35,723 nucleotides of DNA, taken from positions 1 through 35,723 of the forward strand of contig CAYOVG010000023.1 of the NCBI GenBank assembly GCA_964407285.1, given 5' to 3'. A model generated the notes under the pieces. The model worked only from the letters and a program-made list of their open reading frames with translations, was not told where the DNA came from and ran no database searches. Positions 6,331-14,682 of this stretch are shown here, piece by piece. Source of the stretch: CAYOVG01 sp964407285. Its GTDB lineage: Bacteria > Desulfobacterota > Syntrophobacteria > Syntrophobacterales > Syntrophobacteraceae. Position numbers and translations under genes: made by a program. Numbering within the stretch: position 1 is the stretch's first letter; every line of letters starts with the position of its first letter.

Positions 6331-7032
6331 CTAAAAGTAGAATGCTACCGTCGCTTGTCCCTGATCGCCCCCGGCCCCATCCGTGTCCACCTGGAACGTG
6401 GGATCGAACAGGAACATTGTATCCGTGATCCTGACCGTCGCCGGGTACGGCGAAATGTATTCGTCGTCGGCCCTGACGGTCGTCGTCTTTTCAGTCAAAA
6501 ATCCGAGCACATGCAAGGGGACGCTGCGCGGAACCAACAGCGCTACGTCCACGGGTCCCGTGCGCTGAAAGCTCACCGGGACCCCGAAGGCCTCCCGCGC
6601 GGCCTCCTGGATTTCCGAGATGCTCCCGTACCGCACGAAATTGCGGTAAACCTTCGCCTGGATGAGGGTTCGATACAGTTCGTCGTTGGCGATCGCGGTA
6701 TCGAGGAGCGGCGCGCCGACACACCACACGGGGGACTGGTCCGCCCCACGGTTGTCCAGGTCCGGCGCGAACCAGGCGATCTCGCTGTAATCGACGAGCA
6801 CCCGGTCCTGCCCCACAATGCGACCGATCGCGTTGAGTTGCTCCCCCCTGGCGTCGTGCGGGGTGCGAAGCCGCAACACGTCGCCGCAGGCGTCCATGAA
6901 TTCCTGAATCTCCGCAACGAGAGCGTGCAGCACCTGGAGGAGAACGGGAGAGCGTCGGAACTGCCGCAGCAGCCTCCCCGCCGCACGCGTCTGAAGATCG
7001 ATGGCCGGAAATTCCACTGGCTCGAAATGCAT
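6331..7032 (-). CDS. DUF2612-type baseplate wedge protein
   Basis: 233 residues; starts three bases after the baseplate J stop. The order of elements, an N-terminal helical region, ARGEQLNAIGRIVGQDR, then LYRTLIQAKVYRNF and a strand-rich C-terminus, fits the DUF2612/phage wedge family, which links baseplate J to the fibre. Position between J and the fibre agrees. Confidence 0.75.
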   Translation of the reverse strand: MHFEPVEFPAIDLQTRAAGRLLRQFRRSPVLLQVLHALVAEIQEFMDACGDVLRLRTPHDARGEQLNAIGRIVGQDRVLVDYSEIAWFAPDLDNRGADQSPVWCVGAPLLDTAIANDELYRTLIQAKVYRNFVRYGSISEIQEAAREAFGVPVSFQRTGPVDVALLVPRSVPLHVLGFLTEKTTTVRADDEYISPYPATVRITDTMFLFDPTFQVDTDGAGGDQGQATVAFYF

Positions 7033-7035
7033 ATC

Positions 7036-8256
7036 TCAGCTCACCGTGATGTCGATGTTATCGGCGTCGAATTCCGCGACCTCATCCCAATCGATTGCGA
7101 CCGACTGGTCCGCCGGGGACGCCGTAGTCCCTATGGTAAGCGCCGTGATGCGCGTTCCCGGAATGCTGTTGACCGGCGTGAAAAGTTCCGAGGCGTAGAC
7201 CGATTGCCCCGGCGTGTATCCGTCCTGGTCGAATCCGGATGTGATGCCCAGCCCGTACGCCCCCGACTGCGCGTAAGCCAAGATGGCGTCCTTGATTTGG
7301 TCCTCCCCGTCGGTGGTCCAAAACGAGGAATTGACCACGGTTAGGGAAATCGCCACGTAGACGGGGACCGCCGTGGGACGGGTGAAGGCGACGGCGTATT
7401 GAATCCCCTGCTCGTCCGTGACGTTGACACTGGTGCTCCCGTGGAGACCGATACCGGGAGGGGATTGCCGGAAAAGCGTCTCGGCCACCTCTGTGTCGTC
7501 GCCGCCGACCACCACGGCCGCAACCGACTTGGCGGGGATACCCCTGGAGTCCGCGGAGAGCGTCTGATTCTGGTAGACCCGGCAAAACGTCACCCCTTCG
7601 ATGTTGGCGAGATTTCCGTAGATATCTCCAATCGTCGTTCGCCCCGTCGTTTCCGTACTTTGTCTTTGCCGGGACCGCAACTGCGCGTCCGTTTCCGGGG
7701 CGCGTCCGGGGACCGCGTCGGCGGCGTTTGTGCACGCCGTCCACCCGCGCACCGGAGTGAGAATTGACGTCACGCTGCCGGCGGTCGCCTCGGTCGGCCC
7801 CTCCTCCGTGCAGGTCCCCACGACCGTCGCCTGACCGCTGCCGTCAAACGTCCACTCCGGCAAGTCGAACACGACCGAGCCGTCGTAAAGCGCCGCCTGC
7901 TTCCCGGCCGCAATGAATAGGTTCGGGGTCCCGGTCATGGTGAGCGTCACAAGGGTGCTGCTTCCCGCCAGCCGCTTGATTTTATTGAGCTGCACGGTTC
8001 CGGAGAGCCCCGCACCCGTTCCCTTGAGGGGATCAAATTGATTGTACGCAAGTTGCAGTTGTTCCCAGCAGGCGGACAGTTCGTCCGCCACGGCGTTGAC
8101 AATCTGCGCAAGCGGGTCGTTCTCGTCGGCCAGGTCGGGGGACAGCGTCTCCCCGGTGACCGGGTCCTCGATTGCGGAAAGTCGAGTCCGCATGTCCGAT
8201 AGGATATCCGCGAGTCGCTTAAGCGCGAAACCCTGATCCGTCACCCCGTAGGCCAT
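7036..8256 (-). CDS. Baseplate J-like protein (gp47/P2 J family)
   Basis: 406 residues; ATG at 8256 with GGGAGATG upstream. The middle has PGRAPETDAQLRSRQRQS and GNLANIEGVTFCRVYQN, the hallmark region of baseplate J proteins, and the C-terminus carries SELFTPVNSIPGTRI. It builds the peripheral baseplate wedge that joins fibre to tail. Length is usual. It continues directly into the DUF2612 gene. Confidence 0.88.
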   Translation of the reverse strand: MAYGVTDQGFALKRLADILSDMRTRLSAIEDPVTGETLSPDLADENDPLAQIVNAVADELSACWEQLQLAYNQFDPLKGTGAGLSGTVQLNKIKRLAGSSTLVTLTMTGTPNLFIAAGKQAALYDGSVVFDLPEWTFDGSGQATVVGTCTEEGPTEATAGSVTSILTPVRGWTACTNAADAVPGRAPETDAQLRSRQRQSTETTGRTTIGDIYGNLANIEGVTFCRVYQNQTLSADSRGIPAKSVAAVVVGGDDTEVAETLFRQSPPGIGLHGSTSVNVTDEQGIQYAVAFTRPTAVPVYVAISLTVVNSSFWTTDGEDQIKDAILAYAQSGAYGLGITSGFDQDGYTPGQSVYASELFTPVNSIPGTRITALTIGTTASPADQSVAIDWDEVAEFDADNIDITVS

Positions 8257-8271
8257 ATCATCTCCCGTGTA

Positions 8272-8514
8272 TTAATTTTCCGTCTGGACTTCCTCGACAA
8301 ACTCAAACCCAGCCATCGCCTTCAGCGCCTCGATGGGTTCCGGCGATGAATCGATGAGAACCACGAATTTACCATCTTCGATTCCCTGCCTGCTGAACGA
8401 ACCTCTCGTGACTCCATCTTCTTCGTAGGCTATCTGTAGCCCGCCTTCCTCACCTGCGTACAGCGGAGGAATCAGATCAATACTTCCAGGCTCCACCTTA
8501 AATCGAGCAATCAT
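8272..8514 (-). CDS. Small protein of the fibre island
   Basis: 80 residues; ATG at 8514, preceded by GGAGGAATT. It is acidic with no recognised motif. It follows the lectin-like fibre gene by eight bases and precedes baseplate J, so it may help fold or attach that fibre; this is inferred from position only. Confidence 0.6.
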   Translation of the reverse strand: MIARFKVEPGSIDLIPPLYAGEEGGLQIAYEEDGVTRGSFSRQGIEDGKFVVLIDSSPEPIEALKAMAGFEFVEEVQTEN

Positions 8515-8522
8515 AATTCCTC

Positions 8523-10324
8523 CTAATACCTGTCCAACTCGCGATGTTCGTTATTGCTCCCCACTGGGATAACCTCGATGGTATCGACCTGATTCCCTTC
8601 GTAAGTCGAGAACAACCCATGCGTCGTTCCAGTCAAGGCAGCATTCACACTTCCGTTCTGCACTGCATGAGTCCAAGTAGTCCCGTTGGCCGAGTGATAG
8701 ACATTCGCAGTCGTTCCGTTCAGCACGACTCGCAACAATTCCCCGGCTGCGAAGTTGCAGGCTGCGGAAGATCCTATGGTGTTGTAGGTTCCGTTGACGC
8801 ATTCCTCCAAAATGAGTGTGCTTGCTGAAGTGAGCCCGTTGTGATGGAGGATCAGGAAATTGTTATCATCAGTATACCGCAGCACCATTCCGCATTGTGT
8901 ACCAGCTGTCATTCCTGAGATTATTGCGGTTGCAATTATATCTTTGGTGGAGCATGAGAGTTTAGAGAAAAGATATGAGATGTTTAACATTGCAAAATTG
9001 AAATCATCAAATATCCCAATTTGCCCACTAGAACCATTAATAAGACCGTAGACCCCAGTAATGGAATCGATGGCCCTTCCAGTGCATACTAATTGGTTCC
9101 AGGAATTGGATGCGCTATAGACGCTTGTACTAATCACGGTATACGGACTAGCAGCTTGTCCTATTCTGATAGCTACTGAAGTTGCGTTAATATTTTTTAC
9201 CCAACCACTAAACTTGTACCATTGAACACTTGTCGCATTAGTCTGGTACATGACAGGTATATTAGATCCTCTGCTTGCCTGGCATGCTTTAATTCCNNNN
9301 NNNNNNNNNNNNNNNNNNNNNNNNNNNNNNNNNNNNNNNNNNNNNNNNNNNNNNNNNNNNNNNNNNNNNNNNNNNNNNNNNNNNNNNNNNNNNNNNTGCT
9401 TGCCTGGCATGCTTTAATTCCAATGCTTCCCGGTCTACTTTCTGCAACTTGGGTTAGGGTTGATCCGGAACTACTATACCATCCAGTAGGAGGATCTCCG
9501 GTTTCAAAACCTCCATTAGTAAGCAATTCACTCCCAACACCAGGAGTATTAATAGCCTTCCCGCTGGATACGCTCCAGGTACTTCCTTGCCAGGCAATCA
9601 CCGGGCTTCCCTGTCCGTCCGGGCCGGTTGACTGCGTGCTACCGAGTGCTCCGTCTGCACGGGTGAAGGTATCGTAGACACATGGTGTAGGGAGGTAGCG
9701 TGCGGTCTCTGGTGTCCGGATGTAATCTGAATTGGATGCGGAATTATAATTGAGGATGCATTGGTAAAAAGTGGAAGCCGTAGTGGCATCGGAAATAAAA
9801 AGTAACTTCCATACCCATCCAATTCTGAGGAAATAATAGCATCCATTGGAGCGAAGAACGAGCGCGACTTGATAATCAATACTGTTGACGATAGTGCCGC
9901 AAACTACATCTCCAGACCACCCTCCAGCGCCGTTGCTTCTGACATTTAGGCTTACCCCATTAACCGACACCCCATATCCGGTAAGGCCTCCAGAAGTACC
10001 CGTAGACAATCCTAGCCACAAGATTCCAGAGCTAGAATTAAATGCAAATTTGTGAATCTTGCCTGCACTCCTAGTAATTGCAGGCGTTATCCATACACCA
10101 GGATCACCGGTGGATGGAGTCGCCTTCCCTCCGCTGAAAACAGCGCGACTTCCGGCGAGAGAGAGTTTGCTCTCTGTATCCGTCACCGTCCTCGTCCCAG
10201 GTCCAGGAACGGAATGCGTCCCGTTAACCTGGCCGGCGGCTCGGGTGTCGCTAAAGTCATCGTTGAGAAGATACCTGATCTGGTCTTGACCTCCCAGGAT
10301 TATCAAATTTCTGCACGGAGTCAT
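8523..10324 (-). CDS. Large carbohydrate-binding tail protein, interrupted by an assembly gap
   Basis: ATG at 10324 follows AGGAGGGG. As assembled, the frame is broken by 100 Ns (9297-9396) flanked by a 25-bp duplication. Removing the Ns and one copy leaves 1677 bases, exactly 559 codons, and joins ...GSIGIKACQAS to RGSNIPVMYQ... in frame, giving 558 residues. Domains: a lectin-like N-terminal part, DTFTRADGALGS typical of concanavalin-like domains, NGGFETGDPPTGW typical of CBM4/9-like modules, and a C-terminal LamG-like sandwich. It likely binds surface sugar. The region is visibly AT-richer than its neighbours, a sign of recent acquisition. Confidence 0.75.
9272..9421. other. Scaffold gap (100 N) flanked by a 25-bp overlap
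   Basis: Positions 9297-9396 are N. The 25 bases before (9272-9296) equal the 25 after (9397-9421). A round 100-N gap with identical ends is what a scaffolder writes when two contigs overlap but are not merged. Collapsing it restores one open frame, so no sequence is probably missing. Confidence 0.9.
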
Positions 10325-10334
10325 GACGCCCCTC

Positions 10335-11111
10335 CTAATCCTGGCATGCCTGGAGTTCGAGCCAAAATTTCTGACCACTTGCCGGGGTGAATCCGTCGAG
10401 CGCCTGGAGCACGCAATAGATATTGCTGTCGTCCGCCGCGCAGTCGAATGCGTGCCGTATCGTGTCGTTCATGGCTGCCGCGCTGTCGCTCCCGCTCATC
10501 TGCGTCGTCATGGCGGGAAGGTCGATATAGCCGATACGATTGCTCCTATTGGCGTATAACAGCGCAAGCGGCGCGTTGTCGGCGGCGACAGTCGGATTTG
10601 AAACACGATAGAGCCACACTCTAAATCTATAGAGACATGTGCTCTGATTCGTTACAAGACTCGCCTTGACAATGAACCCGGTCCCTCCGTTCTTCCTCCC
10701 TATGGCAACAGGGATAAGCGTGGTCGCCGAAGTGGAATTAGAAACCACGTCACCGGCGGTATAGGCGTTCGTGTCGGCGGGTCGCGTCATTTCCGGACCG
10801 TAAAAACTCGGAGTCTTCCCGCCGACCTCCCCGAGATGGCTCTCGGTTGCTGCAGGGACCACGGGGAGACTCGCGTCCGCCGTCTTCTGGCCGAGGGTTG
10901 CCGGGAGGCGGTCCAGCACACCCTCTTGCAGCACCCATCCGGTATCGGGATTCCATTCAAACGTCCGGAATGCGCCGTCGTACTCGTGGAAGCGCGAACC
11001 TGGAATCACCTTGCTTCCCGAAGGCGCGGTCGCCGGAACGGGTTTCGTGTCCGCGGTCGCCCCCAGGAAATCAATGTACGCGCCGGAGCGCGACGGTATG
11101 GCCTTGATCAT
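10335..11111 (-). CDS. Hypothetical structural protein next to gp25
   Basis: 258 residues; ATG at 11111 with AGGAG about ten bases upstream. The first 110 residues are loop-rich and include EWNPDTGWVLQEG; the C-terminal 150 form a strand-rich domain with hydrophobic repeats, possibly a sandwich fold. No family recognised. It lies between the gp25-like wedge gene and the lectin-like fibre, so it may anchor that fibre to the baseplate. Confidence 0.6.
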   Translation of the reverse strand: MIKAIPSRSGAYIDFLGATADTKPVPATAPSGSKVIPGSRFHEYDGAFRTFEWNPDTGWVLQEGVLDRLPATLGQKTADASLPVVPAATESHLGEVGGKTPSFYGPEMTRPADTNAYTAGDVVSNSTSATTLIPVAIGRKNGGTGFIVKASLVTNQSTCLYRFRVWLYRVSNPTVAADNAPLALLYANRSNRIGYIDLPAMTTQMSGSDSAAAMNDTIRHAFDCAADDSNIYCVLQALDGFTPASGQKFWLELQACQD

Positions 11112-11124
11112 GGATCTTCTTCTC

Positions 11125-11508
11125 CTACTGACTCAAAGTGTATACAATATCGATGATTTTCGGACCCGACTGCCCCACGGCCTCGACCTGCATGGAAACT
11201 GTCATGCTCCGGTCGTTCGCGGCCCTCGGGAGCGAGATGTCCATGGACGCGATGCTTAGCACTCCCGGAACGCCCAGAACGGCGCTTCGAAGCAACATTT
11301 CGACCATCCTGTAATCCCGACTCCCCAAAATGAATTCATACCAAGGAAGACCGTGCTGCGGCGCCAGGAAATATTCCCCGTAGAAATGACCGAGCGTCAC
11401 CTTGATGCGCTGCACGACCTCCTCAACCCCGTAGGTCGTTTGAATCTTGCCGTCCCGATTAATGAAAATGTCCCAGGTCAAGGGATTGAGCGCCCAGGTC
11501 GTCGCCAT
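11125..11508 (-). CDS. gp25-like baseplate wedge protein (DUF2634/GPW family)
   Basis: 127 residues; ATG at 11508, just after the spike stop. It has the family's GKIQTTYGVEEVVQRIKVTL helix region, a LPW..FILG element, and RSAVLGVPGVLSI, in normal order and length. The protein seals the inner baseplate around the spike and helps start sheath assembly. Confidence 0.8.
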   Translation of the reverse strand: MATTWALNPLTWDIFINRDGKIQTTYGVEEVVQRIKVTLGHFYGEYFLAPQHGLPWYEFILGSRDYRMVEMLLRSAVLGVPGVLSIASMDISLPRAANDRSMTVSMQVEAVGQSGPKIIDIVYTLSQ

Positions 11509-11510
11509 GA

Positions 11511-12272
11511 CTACTCCTGCTGATTGGGCGGCTGCGTCACGGAGCCAGTCTCGGGGTGCGTGTGGCCGTTGTAGATCGTGCGGTCGGCAGCCATGCTACG
11601 CACCTGGTCGATGACGTCGCTCCCCGTCGATTGGATGGTCCCCGGCGTCGTGATCGCCCCGCCGCTCGACCCGTACGTTCCGGTGTGCGTCAGTCCGCCG
11701 TTGATCTGCACGTCTCCGGTGATCTCGGTATCGGGGCAATCGATCGTCACCTTGACGGCGGACGTGATGGTGATTGTCCCGTCGTCGGCAATCTTGATAA
11801 ATGCATCACGGTCCCGATTCCGGATCTCGATCCCGTCTGTTTGCCAATCCCCCAGGACCTCCGGGAGCGGCGACGGGGCCATAAGGACAAGCGCGTCGGT
11901 GAGGTCGTGGTGACGGCCCCCGACACCTTCCTCCGGCTGCTGAATGCCGCCGTTGTCGTGCCAGTTGTCGATGGCCCTCTGCGCGAACAGGATGAGACAC
12001 GGGTCCTTGGGGCGCACGGGAAGGGTGAGCGCATACCCGGCGACGGATACGAACGGGAACACGAGCGGGGCCTGCACAATGGCCGGCATCTCCAGGAAAC
12101 CCTCCTCGCCGTCCACCGCCGTTCGGAGCTTCACGGCGGGAACGACTGTCGCCGTTTGCGTCTCCGGGTCAAATGACTGAATCTCTCCAGGGATACATGT
12201 GTTGATGCGTCGCGTTGCCCGGTCCACGGATTCCCGGTTCTGTGTGGCCTCATCGGCCAGGCGAAGATCCAT
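11511..12272 (-). CDS. Baseplate spike, Gp138 N-terminal domain type
   Basis: 253 residues; ATG at 12272 after a G8 run that may act as ribosome binding site. Residues 25-115 match the Gp138 OB-fold (IPGEIQSFDPETQTATVVP, LPVRPKDPCLILFA). A beta-helix region follows (IEIRNRDRDAFIKI, TITITSAVKVTI) and the end carries GHTHPETGSVTQ, where the H-x-H pair may bind metal at the spike tip. It punctures the outer membrane or cell surface. Confidence 0.85.
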   Translation of the reverse strand: MDLRLADEATQNRESVDRATRRINTCIPGEIQSFDPETQTATVVPAVKLRTAVDGEEGFLEMPAIVQAPLVFPFVSVAGYALTLPVRPKDPCLILFAQRAIDNWHDNGGIQQPEEGVGGRHHDLTDALVLMAPSPLPEVLGDWQTDGIEIRNRDRDAFIKIADDGTITITSAVKVTIDCPDTEITGDVQINGGLTHTGTYGSSGGAITTPGTIQSTGSDVIDQVRSMAADRTIYNGHTHPETGSVTQPPNQQE

Positions 12273-12291
12273 GCCGCCCCCCCCTTTTTTT

Positions 12292-12681
12292 TCAGCGCAG
12301 ATAGAAATACTGCGGGGTTATCATGTCGAATTCATGGTTGTAGCTCACGTTGCAGACGGGTCCCCCGTTGGCTACAGCCTGCAGCGTATAGTCGCTTTGC
12401 ACGTGGTCCGAGAGCCTGTGAGCGGCATAACTCACGAATCCCGCGATGCTATTGAGTTCCTTCCGGGAATACCTTTTCCCCTCCGGAAACTCCATGACGC
12501 ACACCACCTCGCCGCGACCGGGCATACAGGTAACTGTTGCATTGCGCTCCCGCAGGAACGTCGCCCTTCTCAGCGACTCCTGGATGTGTGGGGCCTCGCT
12601 CGCAACCGTTTCCCTGGACGTCGCAAAGACGTCGGCCCCCAAAAGACACAGACACAGCACGATTCCGAAAACTTTTCTCAT
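12292..12681 (-). CDS. Exported protein of unknown function inside the baseplate operon
   Basis: 129 residues; ATG at 12681 with GAGGGAGGG upstream. MRKVF followed by a hydrophobic core and ADVFA-TS looks like a Sec signal peptide, cut near residue 21. The mature part has four or so cysteines spread out (TCMPG, VVCVM, PVCNVS), which could form disulfides in the periplasm. No family recognised. It lies between hub and spike with 75 bases before it, so it looks like an inserted extra gene. Possible roles are superinfection exclusion or spanin-like help in lysis; neither is shown. Confidence 0.65.
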   Translation of the reverse strand: MRKVFGIVLCLCLLGADVFATSRETVASEAPHIQESLRRATFLRERNATVTCMPGRGEVVCVMEFPEGKRYSRKELNSIAGFVSYAAHRLSDHVQSDYTLQAVANGGPVCNVSYNHEFDMITPQYFYLR

Positions 12682-12756
12682 AGCCTACCCTCCCTCTATG
12701 GTTAAAAGGAAATACCCACTACCCACGGCAATCCTATAACCATGCAAGGTTGCGAA

Positions 12757-13692
12757 TCAAGGCAAATTCCTCCCCGCCGCGAGTTCGGCGCCCTGAAACA
12801 GGCTCTCAATCGTCATGTCCCAATCCGATGAATGTGTGTCTCCGGCCTGCGTCAACGAGTGAACCTTATACGAACCGTCCAGCTTTGGATTGACCGCGCT
12901 CTCAAGTTTCACGGTCTGTCCCGGATTCACGGAAGGATTGAGGACGGCTCGGATGGTCACCCCGCTTTGCTTTTGGAACGGGCCGCTCAGCATGGGTTCG
13001 GCGCGAAGCAGCGTTCCGTTTTTATGGCTTATCACCGCCTGCCCCACCTGAAGAGCCTTTTGATCGTCCACGGCGTAAAAGACCCCCCTGTCGATCCACC
13101 AGGAGAACCCATAGGTCCGCGCCAGGGTATCGAGCGCGTCCTTGGTGAGCCCGACAGTGCTCAGTCCCTGGTTTCCCAGTGAGTACTCCGTGATATCGAT
13201 GGACCCTATCGTGACTCCGGGGATTTGCCCCGCCATGGAGCGCACAATGTTTGAGAGTTTCGCGCCTCCAGCCCATGTCTGAGACAATATGGAACGACTC
13301 ACCCCTCCGTACCCCGCGAGACTGATGAGCGTCGTCACAATGTCGGTCCCCTCCCGCGTCGCGGTAACCCCGTACAGTGTTCCCGAAAAAATGGTTTGGA
13401 GTTTTACGTTATTCCACCCCACACGGAGTTCCACCAACGCCCCTTTTTGCTGGATAGCGTCCTGGCTTCCCGCCTGTAGGCTCTCCCGGCTCGCACGCCC
13501 GAGATTGTAGAGGTAGATGTGCGACGGCGACGCCGTGGACATAATGCTTTTCCGAATTTCGAAGCGCACTCGAAGATTGCTCGTGGTGCCGTCTCCCACG
13601 ATTTTGACGGCGCGGGCTCGGTCCCCCTGCCCCTGCCACTCCTGGAGGGGTCCTATATATACCTCAACCTGCCTGAGCCACGGCTGATTCAT
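12757..13692 (-). CDS. Baseplate hub protein (gp27/gp44-like)
   Basis: 311 residues; ATG at 13692 overlaps the upstream TGA (ATGA) and follows GGAGG. It has the hub pattern: an N-terminal strand-rich domain (RQVEVYIGP, LRVRFEIRKS), YNLGRASRESLQ, a middle ALDTLARTYGFSWWID, and a C-terminal GQTVKLESAVNP...YKVHSLTQAGD typical of gpD/hub families. It forms the trimeric hub that carries the spike. Confidence 0.75.
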   Translation of the reverse strand: MNQPWLRQVEVYIGPLQEWQGQGDRARAVKIVGDGTTSNLRVRFEIRKSIMSTASPSHIYLYNLGRASRESLQAGSQDAIQQKGALVELRVGWNNVKLQTIFSGTLYGVTATREGTDIVTTLISLAGYGGVSRSILSQTWAGGAKLSNIVRSMAGQIPGVTIGSIDITEYSLGNQGLSTVGLTKDALDTLARTYGFSWWIDRGVFYAVDDQKALQVGQAVISHKNGTLLRAEPMLSGPFQKQSGVTIRAVLNPSVNPGQTVKLESAVNPKLDGSYKVHSLTQAGDTHSSDWDMTIESLFQGAELAAGRNLP

Positions 13693-14039
13693 GGGATAAC
13701 CACCTCCGACCCCGGGGGAAACCACAAGAGCTTCGTGGAGACCCCCAGCGAACCCGCCTCTCTATAAGCGTCCTCGGAGCGCTCGGCCAGGACCATCCCT
13801 CCGAGGGTCTTTTTTTCCTGTTGGTAGGCGTCCAGGATGTCTACTCCGGGAATAAGCATGAGCCCCGAAAGGATGGGGTTTCCGTCGACGTCGGCGACAT
13901 CCATGGTCCAGCACTCGGCGCCGTAGTTGTAGCGTGTCGTGATCGCGACGACCGAAGAGCCGAGATTCACCTGCGCGCGCCCCTCGCCCGCCGGGGTGAG
14001 GTCGATGATTTTGACTTCCGTGTTCGGGTCCGCCGCCAC
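13689..14039 (-). CDS. Baseplate plug-like protein (Pam3 gp18/DUF6983 type)
   Basis: 116 residues; GTG at 14039 with GGGGG six bases upstream. The pattern VVAITTRYNYGAECWTMDV, GNPILSGLMLIPG and a C-terminal LWFPPG fits a small baseplate protein found just before the hub in this phage group. The stop overlaps the hub start. Confidence 0.65.
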   Translation of the reverse strand: MAADPNTEVKIIDLTPAGEGRAQVNLGSSVVAITTRYNYGAECWTMDVADVDGNPILSGLMLIPGVDILDAYQQEKKTLGGMVLAERSEDAYREAGSLGVSTKLLWFPPGSEVVIP

Positions 14040-14053
14040 TGTCGCCCCCAGTC

Positions 14054-14677
14054 TTAGTTTTTGAACATCTGGTAGAGCACGGAAGATTTCGGCGTCTGCT
14101 GCCCGGTGTTCACGGCCGGTTCCGCCGATTTGACCACCTCAGGCGTGCTCGTGGTCTCCGTCGGCGTCAGTTCCGCCGCCTGCGTCTCCAACGTGACCTT
14201 TGTGATCTGCTCGAAGGTGGCCTGGAAAACGAGTTTCCCCCAGAACGGCGCTGAGTTCTCGACGCGCAGCACGGAGAGGACCATGTCCGGGATCTTCTTG
14301 TGCTCCGTGATGAGGTCCAGCGGCTCGCGCCGCTTCCACAGCGTTTCGAACATGTTGAGCGCGTACTGCGCCGCCCCCCTCGAGACATTGGAAACCTCGA
14401 AGTACAGGTCCACGCGGATGGGCTCCAAAATGACGTGGTCCGAGTAGCTTGCGCCCGACTCAATGGCGTGCCGCGTCACGTCGGCGCGGTACTGGTAGGC
14501 CTCCTGCGTGCGCACGGACACGGGGATGCCGGCGATATAGACTTGGGGAGCGTTGTAGGTGAGGGCCGTGAGCCCCCAAAGCGCGTAGGTGATCCCCGTG
14601 CGGACGTACTGCTGCGCCAGGATCGCCTGAACGTTTCCGCCGATTGCGCTGTTTTTGAGAGTCGTCGGTCGTCGCAT
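14054..14677 (-). CDS. Dit-like distal tail protein
   Basis: 207 residues, five bases after the tape measure stop. ATG at 14677. The core YQYRADVTRHAIESG..YSDHVILEP and FETLWKRREPLDLITEHK matches Dit-like proteins that follow the tape measure in this phage group. The last 40 residues are Thr/Pro/Glu rich and probably flexible. It connects tube to baseplate hub. Confidence 0.75.
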   Translation of the reverse strand: MRRPTTLKNSAIGGNVQAILAQQYVRTGITYALWGLTALTYNAPQVYIAGIPVSVRTQEAYQYRADVTRHAIESGASYSDHVILEPIRVDLYFEVSNVSRGAAQYALNMFETLWKRREPLDLITEHKKIPDMVLSVLRVENSAPFWGKLVFQATFEQITKVTLETQAAELTPTETTSTPEVVKSAEPAVNTGQQTPKSSVLYQMFKN

Positions 14678-14682
14678 CGTCT

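Noticed and set aside
9272..9421. 25-bp repeat as a biological duplication
   Set aside because: It flanks a default 100-N gap and its collapse restores the frame.
8523..11111. Diversity-generating retroelement target in the lectin-like fibre
   Set aside because: No reverse transcriptase or template repeat is visible in the window.
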